The position numbers and the translations under genes are program-made. A model generated the notes under the pieces. The model did no database searches. It saw nothing but the letters and a program-made list of their open reading frames with translations, and was not told where the DNA came from. A stretch of DNA of 64,000 nt from Euleptes europaea (Eukaryota; Chordata; Lepidosauria; Squamata; Sphaerodactylidae), in contig NC_079331.1 of assembly GCF_029931775.1 (NCBI RefSeq), positions 25,049,720 through 25,113,719 on the forward strand. Reading direction: 5' to 3'. Positions 22,555-33,258 of this stretch are shown in pieces. Each line of letters starts with the position of its first letter. Within the stretch, counting starts at the first letter, position 1.

Positions 22555-23430
22555 GCGCGCAGAGACGCCGGAGCAGCCCCCGGAGGCCGGGCCGGGCCGG
22601 GCCGGGCGAGGCGCGGCGAGGGAGCGAACGAGCGGCCGGCCGGCCGGCCAGCCGGGCCCCCTTCCGCCGAAGCCCCCACCCCCCCGCGCCCGACGTGGGG
22701 CTGCCCGCCCGCCCGCCCGCCCGGCCCCCTCGCCAAGCCGCTTGGCCAGCCAGCGCCCGTGGGGTGAGTCTTCTCCCTCCGCAGGCCCGAGGGGCGCGCG
22801 CGGCGGCAGCAGCGGGAGGCCAAGCCCAGCCCAGCCCAGCCCAGCCCTGCGGGGCGGGCGAGGCAGCCGGGCCAGAGCCGGGGCGCCTGGAGAGGGCGGG
22901 CAGGCGGGCGGACGGACGGACGGAGCGGCGCGCACGCCCCGTCGGCCTGGCTCTGCGGCTCCAGCGCCTGGCACGTGGGGGCGCGCCCGCCCGCCCGCTC
23001 GCTCGCCCAGCCCCTGCCCGCCGGCACGGCCGTGGGGGGCCGGGCGCGGGACCTGTGGCCGCTGGGCAGCGCCGGCTGGAGGGGGCGAGGCCCGCGGGGG
23101 AGCCGCCGAGCCGCGGCCGGAGGCCAACTTGCCTGGGACTCCGGGGGGGGGGCGGAGGCGGCAGTGCTCGCGGGTCTGGGGGGGGGGCGACTCATCTCCC
23201 CCCAGCCGGGGCAGAAGCGCCGGGCTGCGTGGCAAAGCGAGGGCCAAACTGGCTGGAGCTCCAGCCTGGGGGGGGGAGGCCCGCCCCCCCCCCGCTGCGA
23301 CCCTCTCCTGGCAGCCTTGAGGCCAGGGGCCCTCCTTCTCTGAGCCCGAGGCGGGCGGCTTCGGCCTGCTGTGGCGTGCGGGGGGGCGGGGGCTTGCCAG
23401 GGGCCTGGCCTTGCCCCTCCTGGCCACAAA
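22060..23430 (+). promoter_or_regulatory. Large CpG island, candidate ZNF710 promoter and noncoding exon 1
   Basis: 1.4 kb of extreme GC and CpG content with short GC-rich tandem runs (AGCC, GGGCC and GCCC repeats at 22520-22740). A good splice donor (GGG|GTGAGTC) at 22764 could end a noncoding first exon. No protein family is recognisable in the long open frames here, which are expected in such GC-rich DNA. Assignment to ZNF710 rests on strand, distance (about 14 kb) and the known long 5' intron of that gene, so it is inference. Confidence 0.5.
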
Positions 23431-23829
23431 GGGCTTGACCGAGGCTGCAGCCCTTCCGCTGCCTGGGGGCTGATGCGGGGGAGGCTCTGCTTTCCCAGCT
23501 CAGGTGGGTCTCTGCCAACCCGTGTCCTGCCCACGGGCCTGTCCCGCCTCTTTGCGGAGCCACCTGCACAATGTCATAGTATTTACAGGTGGAGCAGCTG
23601 GAAAGGAGTGTCCGGGCCCGGACCTCCTCTAGCAGCAGCAGAGTAAAAGAGGATTTCAGCCTGACCGGAGAGGCTCTGCAGCAGTACAGCTGACCCATTC
23701 ATATCTCTGCTGGGCTGGGCCTCCTTGCTGGGCTGGGTCCCCAGCTCCACCTGTTTCTTCCATCTACAGCGGGGCTGAGAGGCTGGCACAGTTGCCACGC
23801 CCCACCCGGTGCCCAGGGCTACATGGTTG
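23431..23829. other. No gene or repeat recognised
   Basis: Flank of the CpG island; probably ZNF710 intron 1 if the promoter is placed correctly. Confidence 0.4.
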
Positions 23830-23980
23830 GGCTCTCAAGGGAACTTTTATGTCGAGGAAGAAGTACTTGGATGGGAGACCACCCAGGAAAGCTGGTGGGC
23901 AAGAACAAACCCCCCTCTGCCATCTCTTGCCTTGAAAAACCCATATTTCTAGGGCCGCCATGAATCTGTTGTGACTCAAA
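23830..23980 (+). mobile_element. 5S-rRNA-derived Sauria-type SINE, 3' part
   Basis: Contains the 5S box AGTACTTGGATGGGAGACCA followed by CTCTGCCATCTCTTGCCTTG and a decayed BovB-like tail (GGCCGCCATGAATCTGTTGT). Confidence 0.7.
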
Positions 23981-26019
23981 GGAACACAGTTATTCTTTTA
24001 AGAAGGTGGCCAGCCCCAGGAGATGCGGATCCCTCTGGAAAACCCAAAGGCAGCTTGCTTGCATCACAGCTCAATACACCTAACACCTCTCTGCTCCTTC
24101 GGGGGTTCCCTGTAACCTGGCTCTTAATTGGAAAGTAGCTGGAATCCTTTCACATGCGAAGAGACGATTTTATTAGACATGAAAATGTTCGTTTGCACTG
24201 TACAAAGTCCTCCCAGTGTAGGAACACATAGTGACGAGAACTCCTGTGGGAGGAGATGGTTCTTAAGGTATGGGGGGAGGCCTCCCACCCTGGGGGTCGT
24301 GGACTGGTGAATTGCCAGAGGCCCAAGGCCCAGTGCAATGGCAGGCAGAGAGTGTTCATGCTGCAGCCGTGAGAACCGCCCCATTAACTGGAAGCAGGAG
24401 AGATCCACTGAGGCCCCTCCCCCTCCTGCCTCCTTCCCTGGTTGGCTGGGTGGAGGGGGAAGCTGGAAGGGGCCTTTTATAATACCCCGCATGCCAGTCC
24501 ACAGGCCGTCCTTTGGGGAATCTCGAAGCAGGGGGTGAGGGGAGCATGACTCTGCCATGCCTCTCTGCACGATGCTCGCTTTGGCATTTTCCTTGCAGCC
24601 TGCTTCACTTGCTGCATTGGAGCCGAGTGGCGATAGAAGGCAGAAATCAAATTGCCAGCAACAGCGAGGTTAAGGGGTAGGAGGGGGCAGGGCTTAGTTC
24701 CCCGGGCTCTGTTCTTGTGGCACCGCTGGCTATCGTGGCCAGCCGGCCGGCCGCTATGAATGGGAGGCTAATGCATCAATCCCCACAGACCACCCTGCTC
24801 AGCCCTGGCCTGGAGGCAGCTGCCTCTCTCCCCTTTCCCAGTACGGTGGCCCAAAGCGCTGCCTCCTTTTAGATAAAACAAATGGCATTGAGCGACCTCA
24901 GGAGTTTGAGGTTCCTCACTGACCTCTCAAGCAGAGTGATCTCAGGTCTTCACAGACGTCTGCTTTGGTTTGGCTCTTCTTTTTGTTGGAATGGTGGGAG
25001 GGGCGGAGATGTCACATCCCATAATCCTCCAGTGCCTCTCAGAAGGTGCATCCTAAGAGGAGCAGGAGGAGGTGGCAGAGTCACTGGGCCTCCTTTAGGA
25101 CCCGGTACCTGTGGGCGCCAGGAGGAGTTGGCATCTGCTGAGGAGGTCACAGAGAAACTCCTCTGAAGACCCACCGGCCCTCTGCTCAGCCAGGGGGGCA
25201 CCCACTTGCGTCTGTCAGGGCATGCCCTCAGCTCAGGACCCATCACCCCCAGCATGCCGAGAGCAGAGAAGCGGGGTGGGTCCCAGCTCATGTCCTCTCA
25301 GTTCACAACGCAAGGCCTCGTGTCTGGCAGTCCTGAGGATGGGCATCAGTCTGGAGGCTCTGGGATCAGCCCCACTGAAGCATGGGGAGGGGAGGGGCAG
25401 GGCTGCCAGGCTGGCTGAGGCTCTGCAGGAACTTGGACTTTGAGTGGGCCGGCTCTTTTGCACTTCCGTTATGTTGCCTTGGGCCTGGCTGGACAGCACC
25501 CGGTCCCACCAAGCGGCTCCCCACCACTTGTCCTCCTGGACGTGGCTACTGGTCTGGTGGGAACTCTTGAGCCAGCTGCTTCCGTGTTGGCAGGAGTGTG
25601 ACCGGGGAGCCTTTGCCTGCTGCCTGTCTTCCAGGGGGTTCAAGGGAGACCTGCGTTTCTCTCCCTTGCGAGCCATGTCCTGGGCTATTGTAGAATGTGT
25701 CGTCGCTTCTGGCACTTCTCTTGCCTCCATTCTGTAGTGCCTGTTTTCAGTGAGTATAAGCAGAAGGTTTACTCTGAATGGCTGGCTGACAGGTAGAGAG
25801 CTGGGAACAGAATATCAAGTAAACCACATTTGCTTCTGCCTCCCCCAAACTTATGGGAGAAAGTGACCACGCTGCATAGAAATACCTATTGGGACAGTTC
25901 TCTGTGGCAGGAACACTGACAAACTTCTCCTGTTGGAAGATCCTCCCGTATCTCCCCTCAGTGCCCTTCCTTTGTGCAGAGGCCATAAAAGCAGAACAAT
26001 GTCCTTCCCAAAAACGACT
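23981..26019. other. No gene or repeat recognised
   Basis: Presumed ZNF710 intron 1. No convincing exon or repeat. Confidence 0.4.
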
Positions 26020-26330
26020 AGAAAGTAGCCGTGTTGGTTTGCAGTAGAACAATTAGATTTGAGTCCAGGAGCGCCTTAGAGGCCAACAAGAGTTTCCGGG
26101 TGTGAGCTTTCGAGAGTCGACGCTCCCTTTGTCAGACACAGATGTTAAAGAACAGAGGTGATTCAGTTCTGACTTTGCTTCGCTGATGTCTGAATGCACA
26201 TCACTATAATATAAAGCTGGAAAGTTGATCAGGAGTTCAGAATGCTGAAGTTTGAAATGCGTGTTGAGAGTCTCACAGTAACTGGGAAATGTGTGAAACT
26301 GCAGCTGTTTTCCTGGCCCAGCAACACGTC
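26020..26330 (-). mobile_element. Penelope-like retroelement 3' end (tentative)
   Basis: The - strand ends TGACAAAGGGAGCGTCGACT, CTCGAAAGCTCACACC, GACTCAAATCTAATTGTTCT and CCAACACGGCTAC. This arrangement is widespread in reptile genomes and I recall it as the 3' end of Penelope-type elements. No protein domain is left to prove it. Confidence 0.45.
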
Positions 26331-27784
26331 CAGCAAGGCCTCCCTCCCTCCCTCCCTCCACTTTGGAATCACATTGGGATTGTGCACAAAGGAGGCAATC
26401 TGTGTGGTGGCCTTCCCAGGCGACCAGAAGCAGAAACGCAGAGGGGAGGAAGGTGCTAGAAAGACAGGAGGAAGGCTGCTCATGGGTTCTAATTTTATCT
26501 TTCCTGTTCCCCTCTGCCTAGCACTGCCCGTGCCGGTCTGCAAGGCAGTTTCTGCATGTGCGTCTCCTCCGCTGTTTTGCAACGGTCCTCCCCCTGCCCC
26601 CGCCGGATGTGTTTGCTGTCTTCTTGTCTGTGGATTGCTGTGCGTTTGGGTACCTTCTCCTTCCTGTGGGTCAGTTGCCCCCTTCGCAGCTGTCTTGCTG
26701 CTTGTGGCCTTCCTCTCTTGTCAGTGCTTGGGAGGGGTGCCCCCTCGTTCCCTAGCAGTGCCTGCTGGGGGTGGTAAGGGGTGTTTCCATGGGAGCCGGA
26801 TTCTCTCCAGGGATCTGGTACGGAAAAGAGGCACTTGGGGTTCTGTGTGTTCATGGGGAATAGCGGTGAAGTTAATAGTGAGCAGAAGGACAGAGAAGAG
26901 CCGTCTCTCCTTCGTGTGGCTTTCTTTCTCTCAAAGGCTGAGACAGGGATGCGCTCTCCCTTTTCTCGCTTGTGTTCATTTAGTCACTTTATTTTACAAC
27001 CCCCTTTGCAAGGGTTTCATTCCCTGCTGTTCTGTGGGTGGCCATTACTGGCCAGAGGGTAGACACAGAAGTTCCGGAAGTGTCTGAGCTCTTGCTTTGA
27101 TTTTGAGGCAGCGGTTGGCAGGCTGTGTTTGGTGTGTGAGTTTGTCCTTCTGGTTGAAGAGCCTCAGTAGTCGCCTCTGAATGCGGGGGGTGAATCAGGG
27201 ACAGCTGTGCTTTGCTCAACACGTTAACCTGTCCAGGGTGGGTTCTGTCTGAGAGAACTGCTGCTCTTGCGGCTGCTCTTGGGCTCTGGTGTCCTCTGGG
27301 TGCAGCGGTACTGTGCGGGGAGCAGCGGACGGCTGTTTTGTGGTGCCAGGATGACAAAACCTGGCCTCGGGGCCTCCAGCACTTGTCCCCAGAGGGGCTA
27401 AGAATATCCTGCTGCATCAAGGCAAGGGTTCCTCTCATCCCCAACCGTGGCTGGCCAGGTGCTTCGGAGAAGGCACCACCCTTTCCTGCTGGCCACAGTA
27501 GTCGCCTCTTCATAGGAAACTCACTTGGCCAGTAGGCGCTGATGGGTGGCTCCTCCTTTATTCATTTGCTGAGTCCCCTTTTAATGCCATGGAATTTAGT
27601 GGCTTCTCTACATTCCACAGCAGTGAATTCTATTAGAAGGAGAACATTTCTTCTGTCTGTTCTGGCCGCAGCCCGTCTCCTTCACTGGGAGCCCCTAAAT
27701 TCCAGTTTTCTCTCGGAAAGAGAAAAAGCTCTCTCTCCAGGTGTCCTCTGCACCAAACCTAACTTTGGCATTGCCTACTACGTC
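26331..27784. other. No gene or repeat recognised
   Basis: Presumed ZNF710 intron 1; a short (CCCT)n run lies at 26340-26358. Confidence 0.4.
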
Positions 27785-27940
27785 TCAGTGTTGTCTAGTG
27801 GTCAGAGTGTCAGGTTAGGACTGAAAGTACCTGGGTTCAAATTTGTACTTGGCCATGAAGTCATTCAGCCGGTTACTCTCTCTCAGCCTGGCCTTCCTCA
27901 CAAGGTGGTGGCAGTGAGCATGAAATGGCGGAGGGGAGAA
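27785..27940 (+). mobile_element. tRNA-derived SINE (MIR-like architecture)
   Basis: GTGTTGTCTAGTGGTCAGAG head, CCTGGGTTCAAATTTG B box, then CTCTCTCAGCCTGGCCTTCC and CTCACAAGG. Decayed copy in forward orientation. Confidence 0.65.
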
Positions 27941-29394
27941 CCACCTGTGGGCCCCCTCCCCCGGAGCCCTGTGGAGGAAGCATGGGATAGGGAGGCAGTA
28001 GGCAAAATCATTCCGGTGTTTGGGGATGACTTTCACAATGGTACAGGAGAACTAATCAACTTGGCGTCTGTTTAAAAATGAGCTTTTCCTTGCATAAGCT
28101 GTGAATCCACTCCACCCCAGAGATGCTGTCATGAATGTTTCAGGCACTTTTCAGAAAATGAGAAGATGCTGTTCAGATTTAAGGGTGAAAACCAATTTTT
28201 AGTGTCTTCCAGACTGGTAGATAGGCGTGAGTGATCAAAACCTGCGTTCTTGGGCTGAACATTCCCACTCCACTTTAGTGGGACAGGAAGCCAGAGGCTC
28301 TCCTCCCGCTTCAGTGTCCTGCGGCGTCTTACCGCTCATGGCTTAGGCCTTTTGTCTGTGCCGGGGCGTGTGGGCATTGTGGGAAGCGGGCTATTGATGA
28401 GGGAAGTTCAGGATTTTGAAATGGGCTTCCTTGGGTGGGGCGAGGGAAGAGGCTTGGCCTTAGCTGGCCTCAGGCATTTTGGGGCAGGGGGCTCAGCTCC
28501 TGAGGGCTTCTAATGCTACCTCAAATAATTCTGCTCTGGCAACATGAAGCTCAAGTAAGATTAACAGGCACGAGCATTAGGGAAGAACACAAGTCGGAGG
28601 TTGATCCTCGCTCGAGGTCAGCCAAAGAACACCTTGCCGAGTGAGCAGTCATCTCCGTCTGACTTCATGTCCTGCCCGCCAGTCCCTGTACTTGAAGCTC
28701 TGCCACCCTCTGCTTCATGAGGAAGAAAAGCGCTCCGGCCCGTGGGGGGGGGGGCAGGGGTGTGTGCTTGGGCGGTGGTGGCTTTGCTGCAGAAGGGGAA
28801 GAGCCTCCCTCCCAACCCTGAACTTCCTCTTGCCCAGTTTTCTCACCCTAGTGTGAGACTTTGCTTCCCCACCCCCATTCAGCGCATGGCCCCATGGCCC
28901 GCTCCTTCTCCTGGCAGCCTCCTGCTGGCTGTGGGCAAGACGTGGGGCCCTCCATGGGCCACCTCTGCCAAGATGGCTCCTGAGCAGCTGAGCAGGCTTA
29001 TGGGGCGAGGATGCTGCTGCCCCCCTTGAGGAGGAGCGGATGCAGGAGCTGCCCTGAAGCGCGGAGGCAGCAGGATGGGGGGGGGCCTCCCTCCCCTCCA
29101 GCCCTTGCAAGCCAAGCTGCCCATGGGTGGCAGGGGGGGCAGAAAACGTGGCCTAGGATGGCAGGTATGCCCCTGAATGGCTAAGGGATAACGGAACAGC
29201 GTGTTATAGGCAGTGTGTGTGTGGGGGGGGGGGCTGTGGTGAAGGCAGACATTTTTTAAAAAATGTGTAAACTACCAGACATTTCATAAACAAATTGTTA
29301 TAATTTCATTTAAAAGCCTTAAAACAATCCCTGATTGTCTCAAAGGCAACTAACTCCATGGATAAGTATTTGTGGGACGGTCCTTGTTTGTTTG
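27941..29394. other. No gene or repeat recognised
   Basis: Presumed ZNF710 intron 1, with a GT/G-rich run near 29213-29233. Confidence 0.4.
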
Positions 29395-29530
29395 TTGGCC
29401 ATCTTTCTCCCTTCTGGAACTTGAGGCAGCTTACAGTATAAATAAAACGGGATTAGAATAAATAAAGAACACAATAAAACAACAGGTATAAGAACCCATT
29501 AAGAAATCAGCTATTTCAAAGCTCCAATTA
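29395..29530 (-). mobile_element. LINE 3' tail (L2-type, tentative)
   Basis: A/T-rich tail after TTCTCCCTTCTGGAACTTGA and GGCAGCTTACAGTATAAAT, similar to the 3' ends near 6620 and 17090. Confidence 0.45.
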
Positions 29531-32377
29531 GGACTGCCAATAAAAAACGCAGCCCATCAGCGGCAGGCCAAACTCCCAACGGTGCGTCTTCTGGATCCCT
29601 CCGACCTACAGGTCTCGTCCCCCTGCCCCCAAACCCCAGGGTCCGTGGGGCTCTGCATTGAGCTGTCCGGGGCTCCGGCTCCCCTGTTCGTTGCCCCTGT
29701 CCTCGGCCCTTGTAAGGTGGGGTGTAAGATGGGTCTGGGGCAGCGTCCTGCGGGCGGACCGGGTGGCCACGGGGTGCCACACCGGCTCACAAAGCAGCCT
29801 TCACGTGGCCAGCCAGAAGTGTTCCTTGAAGGCAAAGAGGGCAGGCGTGGATGGGGGCCTGGTCGGATAGGAGCTGCTGTGCCGGGGGTGGGTGGGTGTG
29901 TGGGGGGGTGGGGGGGTGTTTGAACTTTTCCCTTCTTGCCTAAGCGAGTCCTTTGAGGGTCAGTCAGAGGCCTCTTTGGAGTGTTTTCTATTTGTCATCA
30001 CGTGTTTGGAGGGGGGGGGAGTCTTAAAAAAGGCTCCCGTCTCTCTCCTTCGGCTGGATTTATTTTCCTACCCAGTTGAGAATCCTCTCTCTTTTCCTCC
30101 TCCCCTCCCCCTGAAAAAAAGAGGGGGAATGTAAGGAAGAAGAAGGAGTTGTTGCCCGTGTGGCGGAGGGTGATGGGCATGCCCTGTGAAGCGGGGGTCC
30201 GTTTTGTGTGTAGCTGCGGGTTCTTTTCAAGGGCTCTCCCCCCGCACACACACACACACTCCCTTGTCCCCCCCCCACCACATCCATATAGGCTGAGTAC
30301 AGCCTGGGAGCGTTTCTTTCTTTTCAGAGCCTTTCTGCCCCCCCCCTCTCTCTCTTTCTCTCTTTCTCTTCCTCTCTCCCTTCCCCCTCTCCTTTATTTT
30401 CCATCCCTTTTCATTCTGTTTCTCTCCACCCCCTTGAGGCTCCAGCTCTTTCTCTTTCCTTGTTCCTCTATTCAGTTCCTCCTCCTCCCCCCCCCTTTGA
30501 ATAGCTTTTCTATTTTCAGAGCGGACAGGGAACATGAAGGGAGAGAAGTCATTTGTGCAAGGGGGAACTTGAAAGTCTCTCTCTCCCCCCCCCTTTCTTT
30601 GCATTTATTTCAGCAAAAAAGAAATAAAAAAATCTCCAAGGCAGAGAACAGGGTGTCTTTGAGCAGAACCTCACAAAGCCCCCCCTTCCCCTCCTGTCTT
30701 TCCCCCCTCTCCAGGCAAAGAGCCGCTTGGAGGGCATCGTTACCCTGGGGAAAGAGCTCCGTCCCCCCCACCCCACCCTGCCAGTCCCCCAGTCCCAGTC
30801 CAGTTTGGATCTGTTCCACCCCTTGTTCAGCTGCTTTTCACTGTTAAAGAAAATGGGAGAAGATCCATTTGCAGATCTCTGTCCTGCCGCCCTCCGAGGT
30901 GCCTCCAGCCCCAGGTGGTGCCTGCTTCTCCCAAACAATTTGCAAAGGACTCTGCGAAGGTGTTCAGGGGCGGGTCCTGGCACTTCCGGCTTTGTTTTCT
31001 TGGGTGCGGAGGCTCGAATCAGAAAAAGAGGCTGCTGTTGGGCCCTCTGCCCACACCTGCCAGAGCCTCTGGCATCCTCACCATTCGTTGGATGGCGTTT
31101 CCCTGTTCTGCTTCTGCGCCATGAGGCACGGGGGGGGGGGGGTTGGGGGCACTGTCTTCAGGCTGGCGTCACTTGGCTTGGATGCCACAGTACATGCGGG
31201 GGGGGGGAGCAAGGAAACGGGACTGTGGATGCTGGGATCATAAGGGTGGTGTTTGTGTTGGGGTGGGGTCCAGCCAGCACTAAGGGCTGGTGCCCTTACC
31301 CTTGCAGACTTCGAGATGTTCATTGCTTAAAGAGTGGGCCGGTTCCATCTATTCCTGTTAATCAGAATTAAGTAATTAGACAAGCCCTCCTTCGTCAGCA
31401 CTTAAATTTCATTGTCAAATTAGAGCTTCTTGGGAGTAATTAGGTGTCTTTTGTTGTGCTGATAACTCTTTGCTTTGGGAGAAAAATTCAGACTCTCCAT
31501 TGCTAACAGACATGTCTGGCTTTCAGGTGGCGGAATTGGGAACAGATACGCTGTTCTGGTTCCACCAGAGGTTGCAAACTGCAGCCAGAATCTTTCATCT
31601 TGTGCCTGAACTTGGTCATCTTTTAGGAGCGAGCAAAGTTTTGCACTGAATGGCCCTATCTTGGTGGCATTGTGTGGGCCTAACTCTGCCTGGTACAAGA
31701 CGGCCTCTCCCTTCACAAGACGGTTCTTCTGCTCTGCCCTCGTGCGAAGCGTGCCCTGCCTGGAGTCCTGGCTCTTCACCAGCGTATCAGCCCTTCCCAC
31801 CTGGGAGGAGGGGGATTCAGTAAATAGGGCTTCTCAGTCAGCCGTGGACAATTGGCGGTGGTTGTCAAGGGTGAAGCTATCCTATGGGAGCTGGAATGGG
31901 TGGTCTCTCTGCGAAATCTAAGCATCCCCACCCCCCACTCCCCTGGTAGCATTAGAGTGGTGGAAACAGTGCCAGGCTAGCAGGTCCTGATCCGGCAAGG
32001 TGACCATCCCCGGCACCTGCTTCTGTGGCAAATTAATGTGCAGGCATACAAGTCCTGTTCCTGAGGGGAGGGGGTACCTGTGAAGGAGGGGCTGCCAAAC
32101 CAGACCCGGAAGGTGAAGTGGGGGGGGGAGGAAGCCCTCGATCTCACCCGGCACCTTTGCAGGAGGGGCTGTGCACCCAAGAGTGCTCATGGGGGGCAAG
32201 TGGTGGTCTGTCTTTGGGAGAGCTGAGGTTCGGGGGGGGACTGAAGGGGACGCCAGAAGGGAGGCCTGGCTATAGGCCTTGAAGGGCTTCCCAGAGCAAG
32301 ATGCCAGTCAAGTGTCACTTACTACAGACAGAGAGGGGACGAAAGGCCTTCCTCTAGAGTAGGAGAGAAGGGAGGGT
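29531..32377. other. No gene recognised; pyrimidine-rich block
   Basis: 30330-30500 and 30570-30610 are long C/T-rich tracts; several G runs (for example near 31130 and 31198) could form quadruplexes. No protein match. Presumed intron. Confidence 0.4.
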
Positions 32378-32525
32378 TGATTGATGAGAGAGAAAAGAGA
32401 GAGATAAGAGGCAGAGAGGAGAGAACCACCCAGCGGAGAAAAGGGGTTGCTAGGGAAACGGAAAGAATGAGAGAGGCAGAGAAAGAATGAGAGAGGCAGA
32501 GAAGGAGAGAGGAGATTCAGAAAGA
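32378..32525. repeat. GA-rich low-complexity tract
   Basis: Purine-rich repeats including a tandem unit of about 20 bases around AATGAGAGAGGCAGAGAA at 32465-32505. Confidence 0.8.
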
Positions 32526-32582
32526 CAAGGGGGGGGTGTGCTCCAAGACAGAGTGTTTGGGGGTGGGTGGGAGTGCACTTAA

Positions 32583-33010
32583 GAAAAGCACTGCTGGATC
32601 AGACCTAGGAGGCCCATCAAGTCCGGCAGTCTGTTCACACAGTGGCCCAACCAGGTGCCTCCAGGAAGCCCCCAAACAAGGCGACTGCAGCAGCAGCACC
32701 ATCCTGCCTGTGCTCCGCAGCATCCAATATATTAGGCCTGCTCCTCTGAGACTGTAGGGAATAGGCATGTATCATGGCTAGTATCCATTGTGGCTAGTAG
32801 CCGTGGATAGCCCTATCCTCCCTGAACATGTCCGCTCCTGTCTTAAAGCCTTCCAAGTTGGCAGCCGTCACCACATCCTGGGGCAGGGAGCTCCGCGATT
32901 TCACTGTGCTTTGTGTGAAGAAATACTTTTGTCTGTTCTGAATCTCTTGCCTTCCAGCTTCAGCAGATGACCCCGCTTTCTGGTATTATGAGAGAGGGAG
33001 AAAAGTGAAC
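32583..33010 (-). mobile_element. CR1/L3-type LINE, 3' end
   Basis: The - strand contains GAGATTCAGAACAGACAAAA, TATTTCTTCACACAAAGCAC, GACGGCTGCCAACTTGGAAG and ends with GACTTGATGGGCC...GATCCAGCAGTGCTTTTC. The same family occurs in forward orientation at 51575-52645. Confidence 0.75.
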
Positions 33011-33062
33011 CAGAAACCCTGCAGTGGGGCTGCCGTTTGGGCCAGGCTGTGTTAGCAAGGAT

Positions 33063-33258
33063 AAGGGGGCGTGTGGCGTGGGTAGAGCATTTGCTTGGCA
33101 TGCAGGAGGTCTCCGGTTCAATCCTGGCATCTCTAGATCAAAGGTCCAGGTAGTGGGTGATGTGAAAGATTTCTGCCTGAGACCCTGGAGAGCTGCTGCC
33201 AGTCTGAGTAGGCAGTTCTGCCCCTGATGGCAGTGTACGCCAGTTTCATGTGTTCCTC
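33063..33258 (+). mobile_element. tRNA-derived SINE
   Basis: Well-kept forward copy: GTAGAGCATTTGCTTGGCAT, GGTTCAATCCTGGCATCTC, GAGACCCTGGAGAGCTGCTG and CCAGTCTGAGTAGGCAG, ending TTTCATGTGTTCC. Confidence 0.85.

Noticed and set aside
22500-22740. Short repeated units (AGCC, GGGCC, GCCC) as a CRISPR-like array
   Set aside because: Simple tandem repeats in a vertebrate CpG island with no spacers.
21813-23438. 541-codon + strand frame and several overlapping frames in the CpG island
   Set aside because: Composition-driven; amino acid runs follow short GC repeats in every frame and nothing resembles a known protein.
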